From positions 1 through 11,577 of the forward strand of contig JAUXGG010000020.1 of the NCBI GenBank assembly GCA_030622265.1: a stretch of DNA of 11,577 bases, written 5' to 3'. Both the position numbers and the translations under genes were made by a program. Source of the DNA: Candidatus Eiseniibacteriota bacterium. GTDB taxonomy: Bacteria; Arandabacterota; Arandabacteria; Arandabacterales; Arandabacteraceae. The notes below the pieces were generated by a model. The model made no database searches. It was not told where the DNA came from and saw nothing but the letters and a program-made list of their open reading frames with translations. Below are positions 6,985 to 11,577 of this stretch, one piece after another (within the stretch, counting starts at the first letter, position 1; each line of letters opens with the position of its first letter).

Positions 6985-6990
6985 ATATAG
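6961..6990 (+). repeat. Direct repeat TACYATATAG, 20-bp period, before lipA
   Basis: TACTATATAG (6961-6970) and TACCATATAG (6981-6990) match at 9 of 10 bases and start exactly 20 bases apart, close to two helical turns. They fill the AT-rich part of the gap between rpoN and lipA, in an otherwise G+C-rich window. This suits a pair of protein half-sites or an AT-rich promoter region. No convincing -35/-10 pair could be placed. Confidence 0.4.
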
Positions 6991-7011
6991 GGTTCTTGCA
7001 GGGATTCAGGT

Positions 7012-7905
7012 TTGGTGCAGGGAGGGGAATTGGCGCAGCACATACCGAAGTGGCTCAAGACGGGCCTGCCCGACGCCGGGGCGCTCGGCCGGATCATTCC
7101 GGTTGTTTCCTCGCTTGATCTGAACACCATATGCTTTGAGGCAAGGTGCCCCAATAAGCATGAGTGCTTCGCGAGCGGGAGCCTTGCCTTCCTGATTCTT
7201 GGGCGGCATTGTACCCGCAGCTGCATGTTCTGCAATGTCACGGGGGCAGTGCCCCAGCCGGTCGATCCCGGTGAACCGGAAAGAATCCTGGAGGCATGCC
7301 GGAGACTTAAGCTCGACCATGTGGTGATCACCTCGGTGACGAGGGATGATCTCCCCGACGGTGGGGCGGCCCAGTTCCGGCGCTGCATCGAGCTCTTCCG
7401 CGTGGATTCGGAAGGCCCGTCGGTCGAGGTGCTGGTTCCCGATTTCGGCGGGAACGCCGCGGCGGTGGAGACGGTCGCAGGAGCTCGACCCGATGTCCTC
7501 GCCCACAACCTGGAAACGGTGGAGCGGCTGTACCCGTCGGCCCGGGGCAGGGCAGATTACGGACGCTCGCTCAGTATCCTGATGCGGGTAAGATCGGGGT
7601 ATCCGGATGTGATCGTCAAGTCCGGCCTGATCCTTGGAATAGGAGAAACGGTGGACGAGGTGAAGTCGGCCCTCGAGGATCTTGCCCGGGCGGGATGCGA
7701 GGTTGTGACGGTGGGTCAGTACATGCGTCCTTCGAGGGCGCACATGCCGGTAGTCGAATACCTGGAGCCGGCAGTGTTTGAGGATCTTGAATGCTATGCA
7801 CGTGAGCTCGGACTCGTGGCGGTCTGTGGTCCGAGAGTCCGGAGTTCGTACCAGTCAAAAGCAGCCTTTCGTGAGGCCAAGCTAAGGAGGCGGAAATGCG
7901 CGTAG
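7012..7905 (+). CDS. lipA: Lipoyl synthase (radical SAM)
   Basis: LipA inserts two sulfurs into octanoyl groups on E2 and GcvH proteins to make lipoyl cofactor. The auxiliary cluster motif CX4CX5C is Cys41, Cys46 and Cys52 (CFEARCPNKHEC). The radical SAM motif CX3CX2C is Cys67, Cys71 and Cys74 (CTRSCMFC). The C-terminal RSSY (277-280) supplies the conserved serine ligand to the auxiliary cluster. PNKHECF and TSVTRDDLPDGGA are also family hallmarks. The start is uncertain. TTG 7012 gives 297 residues. TTG 7030, directly after GGAGGGG (7021-7027), gives a 291-residue protein starting MAQHIPKWLK and looks at least as likely. Its stop overlaps hpf by 10 bases. No lipB is adjacent, and its place between rpoN and hpf is unusual. 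Confidence 0.97.
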   Translation: MVQGGELAQHIPKWLKTGLPDAGALGRIIPVVSSLDLNTICFEARCPNKHECFASGSLAFLILGRHCTRSCMFCNVTGAVPQPVDPGEPERILEACRRLKLDHVVITSVTRDDLPDGGAAQFRRCIELFRVDSEGPSVEVLVPDFGGNAAAVETVAGARPDVLAHNLETVERLYPSARGRADYGRSLSILMRVRSGYPDVIVKSGLILGIGETVDEVKSALEDLARAGCEVVTVGQYMRPSRAHMPVVEYLEPAVFEDLECYARELGLVAVCGPRVRSSYQSKAAFREAKLRRRKCA

Positions 7906-8267
7906 AGATCACCCAGCGATCAGTCGATCTTTCCGACGGAACCAGGGAGCATATGGAAACGAGGCTGTTGAAACTCAGGAAATTTTTCGACGGGGTGCTG
8001 GAGTGCCATGTCTTCGCAGACCTTGAGAGGTTCATATACAAGTTTGAAATAACAGTTCACGGAACCGGCTTCGACCTTTTCGCCGAGGCCCATGACCAGG
8101 ACCTTCACGCGGCCTTCGAGAGCGCCGCTGACAAGATGGAGCGGCAGGTCAAGAAGGTCAAGGAAAAGATACAGGACCGCCGCGTCCGCAAGCCCGGAAT
8201 CCCCGACCCTGAGGCCGAGGAAGTCGATGAGTTCAGCGGCCTCACCGAGGAATACGAAGGAACTTGA
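7896..8267 (+). CDS. hpf: Ribosome hibernation-promoting factor, short form (HPF/RaiA family)
   Basis: This small protein binds the 30S decoding centre and silences ribosomes under starvation. The 123 residues have the beta-alpha-beta-beta-beta-alpha ribosome-binding domain: MRVEITQRSVDLSDGTREHM, then KFEITVHGTGFDLFAEAHDQDLHAAFESAADKMERQVKKVKEKI (about 49-92). An acidic tail of about 25 residues follows. The C-terminal dimerisation domain of long HPF is absent, so on its own it resembles E. coli Hpf (95 residues) or YfiA (113 residues). Its tail length is closer to YfiA, which blocks 100S dimer formation, but the function of this tail is not established. The start has a near-perfect TAAGGAGG (7883-7890) 5 bases before ATG, the best ribosome site in the window. 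It sits in the classical position after rpoN, apart from the intervening lipA. Confidence 0.95.
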   Translation: MRVEITQRSVDLSDGTREHMETRLLKLRKFFDGVLECHVFADLERFIYKFEITVHGTGFDLFAEAHDQDLHAAFESAADKMERQVKKVKEKIQDRRVRKPGIPDPEAEEVDEFSGLTEEYEGT

Positions 8268-8270
8268 GCG

Positions 8271-9242
8271 GTGGAGGCTAAGCTCTTTAACCTTGCCCGG
8301 ATTCTCTCCGAGTGCGGTGATGCGCTCGGCCTGCGCCTCGTGAGCGATGAAGCTTCGCTCGAGCGGCGCGTATCACGGTCGGACATCGGGCGCCCCGGCC
8401 TTGCGCTTACCGGATTCACCGATGCCTTTGAGCACGGGCAGGTCCAGGTGATGGACCGGGCCGACATCCTCTACTTGGAGAGCCTTACCACCGGGGAGGT
8501 GGCCGGGCGGCTGCGGGTGCTCGGCGAGGCCCGGGTGCCCTGCCTGATAGTCGCCGGTGGGGCCGATGTGCCCGGGTGCCTCTCCTCCGCCTGCTCCGAG
8601 ATCGGGATAGCGCTTTTGTCGGCTTCGGCGTCCGCGACCGAGACCGTGCAGCACCTTAACACCTACCTTCTTACCGAGCTGGCCCCTGAATTTTCCTTGA
8701 GCGGCACTCTGGTTGATGTTCACGGGGTGGGGATCCTGATCACGGGAAAGAGCGGCATTGGCAAGAGTGAGTGTGCGCTGGCGCTGGTGGGAAGAGGACA
8801 CCGGCTCGTTGCCGATGATCATGTTCGTACCATTGCCAAGCCCCCCGGCATGCTCATAGGGCGGAGCATCGAGCCGCTCCAGAGCTACGTGGAAGTCCGC
8901 GGAATCGGTCCGGTGGATATAGGAAGCATCTATGGGATCCGGGCCCTCCGCAGGCAGAAGCGCATAGAGATCGAGGTGGCCCTGAAGGAGTGGGAGGACG
9001 GCGTATCCTATGAGAGAACAGGGTTGGAGCGCGGTCACACCGAGATAATGGGCGTCCGGATTCCGTCAATCGTCGTGCCCTTGGTGCCGGGCAAGAGTGT
9101 CAGCGTGATCGTGGAAGTGGTCGCCCTCGGCCACATCCTGAGGAGTTACGGCTACGACGCCGCAGGCAGTCTCGACAAGCGCTGGACCGAGCACATCAAG
9201 AAACACAGAATCCCCGGGTTTGAGAGCAGGGACATTGAGTGA
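8271..9242 (+). CDS. hprK: HPr kinase/phosphorylase
   Basis: HprK phosphorylates and dephosphorylates Ser46 of HPr in response to ATP, pyrophosphate, phosphate and sugar phosphates. The 323 residues show the N-terminal domain with ILYLESL (66-72). The C-terminal kinase domain has P-loop GKSGIGKSE (159-167) and RGHRLVADD (175-183). The second signature is EVRGIGPVDIGSIYGIRALR (208-227), followed by YERTGLE, with conserved Arg249, and VPLVPGKSVSVIVEV. One oddity: the conserved His of the family stretch VHG-LVDV-YG reads LSGTLVDVHG here, so that His is Ser144 while a His appears at 151. The start is GTG 8271, with AAGGA (8257-8261) 9 bases upstream, 3 bases after hpf. Its target, ptsH, is the next gene and retains Ser46. 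Confidence 0.97.
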   Translation: MEAKLFNLARILSECGDALGLRLVSDEASLERRVSRSDIGRPGLALTGFTDAFEHGQVQVMDRADILYLESLTTGEVAGRLRVLGEARVPCLIVAGGADVPGCLSSACSEIGIALLSASASATETVQHLNTYLLTELAPEFSLSGTLVDVHGVGILITGKSGIGKSECALALVGRGHRLVADDHVRTIAKPPGMLIGRSIEPLQSYVEVRGIGPVDIGSIYGIRALRRQKRIEIEVALKEWEDGVSYERTGLERGHTEIMGVRIPSIVVPLVPGKSVSVIVEVVALGHILRSYGYDAAGSLDKRWTEHIKKHRIPGFESRDIE

Positions 9243-9312
9243 CCCGCACTGCCGGCGGTCCCATACGCTCCCGGCTCTAAGATACCCGCCTGATCCCGCA
9301 GGGTCCTGGGGC

Positions 9313-9360
9313 CGCCGGGCGAGCTCCGGTCCACGCGTGGCACTCCGGGGTTCGCCGGCG
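9313..9360 (+). other. GC-rich long hairpin downstream of hprK
   Basis: GGCGAGCTCCGG (9318-9329) pairs with CCGGGGTTCGCC (9345-9356) over 12 pairs with two G-U. Four more pairs (9313-9316 with 9357-9360) follow past one bulged G at 9317. The loop contains the 10-base palindrome CCACGCGTGG (9331-9340). No T-run follows, so it is not a classical intrinsic terminator. It could protect the hprK 3' end or be a structured RNA. Confidence 0.5.
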
Positions 9361-9368
9361 CCAAAGAG

Positions 9369-9387
9369 CAGTGAGGCGTTTTCACTG
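9369..9387 (+). promoter_or_regulatory. Inverted repeat upstream of the ptsH promoter
   Basis: CAGTGA (9369-9374) and TCACTG (9382-9387) are perfect inverted arms around 7 bases. The centre, 9378, is about 50 bases before the predicted ptsH transcription start and 6 bases upstream of the -35 box. The position fits an operator. It resembles a CRP-type GTGA/TCAC site but has a 7-base rather than 6-base spacer, so the regulator is unknown. Confidence 0.35.
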
Positions 9388-9392
9388 GTCTG

Positions 9393-9422
9393 TTGACTTT
9401 TCAAGCCCGGGTGAGTCATTAT
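9393..9422 (+). promoter_or_regulatory. Putative ptsH-ptsI promoter giving a nearly leaderless mRNA
   Basis: TTGACT (9393-9398, 5 of 6 to the -35) and CATTAT (9417-9422, 4 of 6 to the -10) are 18 bases apart. Transcription would start at about 9429, within two bases of the ptsH ATG at 9431. The 20 bases before this ATG contain no Shine-Dalgarno-like run, which fits a leaderless start. Confidence 0.5.
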
Positions 9423-9430
9423 AGCTTGAT

Positions 9431-9700
9431 ATGGTAGAATGTAGTGTAATGATCACCAACTTGCTGGGCATGCATCTCAGGGCCGCGGCCGAACTGGTGA
9501 AGACTGCCTCCCAGTTCGAGTCGGAGATCAGGTTGTCCCGGGACGACATTGTGGTCGATGCCAAGAGCATAATGGCCCTGCTCGGCCTCGAGGGGGCCCA
9601 GGGCGTGGAGGTCGCCGTGAGCGCGGATGGGAAGGACGAGGAAGACGCCCTGAGAGCGGTCGTTGGATTGATAGAAGCCAAGTTCAATGAAGATGAGTGA
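9431..9700 (+). CDS. ptsH: Phosphocarrier protein HPr
   Basis: HPr carries phosphate from Enzyme I on His15 and is a regulatory substrate of HprK at Ser46. Counting from ATG 9431, the 89-residue protein places His15, Arg17 and Ser46 (DAKSIM, 43-48) at exactly the canonical numbers. That supports this start. A stop codon in frame at 9422-9424 excludes any longer version. The active-site loop reads GMHLRAAAEL rather than the usual GLHARPA: position 16 is Leu and position 18 is Ala instead of Pro. No ribosome-binding site precedes the ATG, and the promoter is so close that the mRNA may be leaderless. It overlaps ptsI by 4 bases (GTGA). Because Ser46 and hprK are present, catabolite-type control is likely. 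Crh-like proteins are excluded by His15. Confidence 0.96.
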   Translation: MVECSVMITNLLGMHLRAAAELVKTASQFESEIRLSRDDIVVDAKSIMALLGLEGAQGVEVAVSADGKDEEDALRAVVGLIEAKFNEDE

Positions 9701-11469
9701 GTGAGGAGATGACTATAAAGATCGAGAAGGTGGTGAACGGCATTGCGGCTTCGCCAGGAATCGCGATGGGCAATGCAATGGTCTTGAGCAACCGTGACAT
9801 GCTGGTTCCCTTAAGGCGGCTGGAGCCGACCCAGCTGGATGACGAGATCGGCAGGCTCATGCGCGCCATAGACCTTTCCAAGGGTCAACTGAGGGAAACC
9901 CGTCAGATGGTCGCAAAGGACATGGGTGAATCCTATGCCAGGATCTTCGACGCGCACGTGATGATCCTGGAGGACAAGCGTTCACTGGACCAGGTAGTGA
10001 CGAGGATACGTGAGGGCTACAACGCGGAATTCGCGTTCAATGCCGTGTTCTCCAAACACGAAAAGGCCCTTTGGGAGAAGGGTGATGTTTACATAAAGGA
10101 CAGGGCGGGAGACATAAGGGACGTTCGAAAGCGGGTGCTGTCCAATCTGTCAGGAACAAGACGGGAGGCCGAGGAGCTGTCCAATCTGGACAGCGACGTG
10201 ATCGTTATTGCCAATGATCTCTCCCCGGCCGACACCGCGCGAATGCGGAGCGAGAGGGTGCTGGCGTTTGCCACCGACGTGGGTGGAAGAACCTCGCACA
10301 CCGCGATCATGGCGCGCTCCCTGGAGATCCCGGCGACGGTCGGCTTGAAGAACGTGGTATCCCAGGTGGAAGACGGTGATCTCGTGATCGTGGATGGTAA
10401 CAGGGGCAGGGTGGTCATTGCGCCCTCGAAAGATACCCTTGCCCGGTACACGCTCGAGGTGGAGCGTTACGCCAAGGTTACCAAAGGGCTCCTGCGCTTC
10501 AAGGATCTCCCGGCAGTCACCATAGACGACCGTTCGATAATGCTTTCGGCAAACATAGAGTCTCATGAGGAAGTTGACTCGGTAATCGAGCACGGGGCCG
10601 AGGGCATCGGTCTTTACAGGACCGAGTTCATATACATTGGCCGGGAAGGGCTCCCGGGCGAGGATGAGCAGCACAGGATCTACAAGGCGGTTGCCACCAG
10701 GGTCGCGCCTCATCCTGTGATCATCCGCACGATGGACCTGGGCGGGGACAAGTTCCTGTCCCCGTTCGAAAGCCCCAAGGAGATGAACCCATACCTGGGC
10801 TGGCGCGGGATACGCTTCGGGCTTGCCAGGAAGGACATAATGAAAACCCAGCTCCGGGCCATCCTCCGGGCCAGCGCAAGTGGAAATGTGAAGATAATGT
10901 ACCCGATGATATCCGGGCTGGAAGAGGTGATCAGCGCGAATGAGATCTTGAAGGAAACCAAGGAGGAGCTCGGCAGAGAGGGCCAGGCATTCGATGACGC
11001 CTGCGAGATCGGCATAATGGTCGAGACGCCGGCGGCGGTGATGATAGCCGAGGAACTGGCCGAGCACGTGGATTTCTTCTCTATCGGTTCCAATGATCTG
11101 ATCCAGTATGCGCTGGCCGCGGACAGGGGAAATGAGAAAGTGGCTTATCTTTATGAGCCGCTTCACCCCGCCGTGTTGAGGTTCATCAAGCGGACCATCG
11201 ATGTCGGAAAGAAATCGGGCATCTGGGTCGGGCTTTGCGGCGAGATGGCGAGCGATGTCATCTGCGCATTCGTGCTCCTCGGCCTGGGTATCGATGAGCT
11301 CAGTGCAAGCCCGTATGTTGTGCCGGAGATCAAGGAAATGGTCAGGTCGGTATACTTCAAGGACGCGAAGGCCATCGCCGAGGAGGCGGTCAGGGGGACC
11401 GATCCCGAGAAGACTAAAAAGATGGTCACCCGGAGCATGGGCAAGGGCACTCCGGACATGCCCCTATAG
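9697..11469 (+). CDS. ptsI: PTS Enzyme I (phosphoenolpyruvate-protein phosphotransferase)
   Basis: Enzyme I takes phosphate from phosphoenolpyruvate and passes it to HPr. The 590 residues contain the phospho-His domain GGRTSHTAIMARSLEIPA with His201, and the PEP-binding barrel. The barrel shows GIGLYRTEF (Arg308), MDLGGDKF, NPYLGWRGIR (Arg370), Glu443 (MVETPAA), SIGSNDLIQY (Asp467) and the catalytic Cys514 in GLCGEMASD. All sit 12 residues beyond the E. coli positions (189, 296, 358, 431, 455, 502). The enzyme is therefore intact and colinear, with an N-terminal extension of about 11 residues. The start GTG 9697 overlaps the ptsH stop. In-frame ATG 9709 is an alternative, but GAGGAG abuts it too closely to act as its ribosome site. 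The start ASPGIAMG and the lack of GAF or EIIA domains mark it as standard EI, not EI-Ntr or a fusion. Confidence 0.98.
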   Translation: MSEEMTIKIEKVVNGIAASPGIAMGNAMVLSNRDMLVPLRRLEPTQLDDEIGRLMRAIDLSKGQLRETRQMVAKDMGESYARIFDAHVMILEDKRSLDQVVTRIREGYNAEFAFNAVFSKHEKALWEKGDVYIKDRAGDIRDVRKRVLSNLSGTRREAEELSNLDSDVIVIANDLSPADTARMRSERVLAFATDVGGRTSHTAIMARSLEIPATVGLKNVVSQVEDGDLVIVDGNRGRVVIAPSKDTLARYTLEVERYAKVTKGLLRFKDLPAVTIDDRSIMLSANIESHEEVDSVIEHGAEGIGLYRTEFIYIGREGLPGEDEQHRIYKAVATRVAPHPVIIRTMDLGGDKFLSPFESPKEMNPYLGWRGIRFGLARKDIMKTQLRAILRASASGNVKIMYPMISGLEEVISANEILKETKEELGREGQAFDDACEIGIMVETPAAVMIAEELAEHVDFFSIGSNDLIQYALAADRGNEKVAYLYEPLHPAVLRFIKRTIDVGKKSGIWVGLCGEMASDVICAFVLLGLGIDELSASPYVVPEIKEMVRSVYFKDAKAIAEEAVRGTDPEKTKKMVTRSMGKGTPDMPL

Positions 11470-11477
11470 AGGCGATG

Positions 11478-11577
11478 ATGCTGAACAAGAACAAGCTCGC
11501 ATTGGATTCCCAGGATATGCTCGCCAAGGTGGGAAGCCTGCCGGAGCAGCTCGAGTCAGGCATCGAGGACGCTTCGA
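11478..11577 (+). CDS. Probable bifunctional phosphoglucose/phosphomannose isomerase, N-terminus only
   Basis: Thirty-three codons are visible before the window ends. The N-terminal pattern, an Asp followed by ML, then SLPEQLESGIEDA, resembles the start of bifunctional phosphoglucose/phosphomannose isomerases of the SIS-fold family (D-x(3)-ML-x(5)-PEQL). These interconvert glucose-6-P or mannose-6-P with fructose-6-P. GAGG (11469-11472) is 5 bases before ATG 11478; ATG 11475 is 3 bases upstream in frame. It follows ptsI by 8 bases, so it is probably in the same transcription unit. With no catalytic motif in view, the call rests on N-terminal similarity and is moderate only. Confidence 0.5.
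   Translation, partial: MLNKNKLALDSQDMLAKVGSLPEQLESGIEDAS

Larger units (their letters stand above)
9243..9430 (+). other. 188-base structured gap between hprK and ptsH
   Basis: No gene is supported here on either strand. The segment holds a long GC-rich hairpin (9313-9360), a smaller inverted repeat (9369-9387) and the putative ptsH promoter (9393-9422). In several HprK-bearing Gram-negatives rapZ and an EIIA gene lie between hprK and ptsH. Neither is present, and I see no coding remnant. Confidence 0.6.

Noticed and set aside
6955..7011. Sigma-70 promoter in the AT-rich gap before lipA
   Set aside because: TACTAT and TACCAT are -10-like at 4 of 6, but no -35-like hexamer lies 16-18 bases upstream of either.
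9313..9372. Intrinsic terminator after hprK
   Set aside because: The stem is strong but no T-run follows on either strand, so a standard Rho-independent terminator is not supported.
9371..9385. CRP binding site upstream of ptsH
   Set aside because: GTGA and TCAC are separated by 7 bases rather than the 6 of the CRP consensus, and the flanking bases do not match.
9432..9440. Extended -10-like TGGTAGAAT overlapping the ptsH start
   Set aside because: No suitable -35 lies 16-18 bases upstream. A transcript starting there would begin inside ptsH and remove the first beta strand.
10150..11166. Minus-strand open frame of 338 codons opposite ptsI
   Set aside because: ptsI on the + strand keeps every catalytic residue. 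The antisense product shows no motif and only mirrors the codon bias.
1..11577. CRISPR arrays, transposases, integrases, tRNA or rRNA genes, defence or toxin genes
   Set aside because: I looked for repeats, attachment-like ends and family motifs and saw none. The window is core-genome in character.

Overview
The window is part of a Gram-negative chromosome. It encodes KDO and lipid A synthesis together with two components of the LPS transporter, so the cell makes a lipopolysaccharide outer membrane. By eye it is moderately G+C-rich, uses AGG often for arginine, and has many GTG and TTG starts. The order KDO genes - lptC/lptB - rpoN - hpf - hprK - ptsH - ptsI resembles the rpoN neighbourhood of Gram-negative bacteria that carry HPr kinase, such as many Deltaproteobacteria and related or candidate phyla. 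The phylum cannot be fixed from this sequence alone. Every confident gene is on the + strand.

Layout. (1) Bases 1-3240: the 3' half of pyrG (CTP synthase), then kdsA, kdsC and kdsD in tight or overlapping array. CTP and KDO are the two substrates of KdsB, which makes CMP-KDO. (2) Bases 3241-3307: a 67-base gap with a very good sigma-70-type promoter. A candidate sigma-54 promoter ends on the first base of its -35 box. (3) Bases 3308-6954: a lipid A acyltransferase (LpxL family), lptC (predicted lipoprotein), lptB and rpoN. No lptA lies between lptC and lptB. (4) Bases 6955-7029: a short AT-rich gap with a 9-bp hairpin and a 20-bp-spaced direct repeat. (5) Bases 7012-9242: lipA (lipoyl synthase), hpf (ribosome hibernation) and hprK (HPr kinase/phosphorylase), with overlaps or minimal gaps. 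(6) Bases 9243-9430: a structured gap with a long GC-rich hairpin, a smaller inverted repeat and a promoter that would give a nearly leaderless ptsH mRNA. (7) Bases 9431-11577: ptsH (HPr), ptsI (Enzyme I) and the first 33 codons of what looks like a bifunctional phosphoglucose/phosphomannose isomerase.

How it fits together. One half builds and exports LPS. The other is a PTS phosphorelay (EI to HPr on His15, with HprK acting on Ser46) with no sugar permease in view, so it is probably regulatory. rpoN sits between the halves. The candidate sigma-54 promoter upstream of lpxL-lptC-lptB-rpoN would, if real, put LPS transport and rpoN itself under sigma-54 control.

I do not see an undescribed multi-gene system here. 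The genes are all recognisable families. What deserves a second look is the regulatory DNA in the three gaps, the absence of lptA, and residue changes in HprK and HPr.
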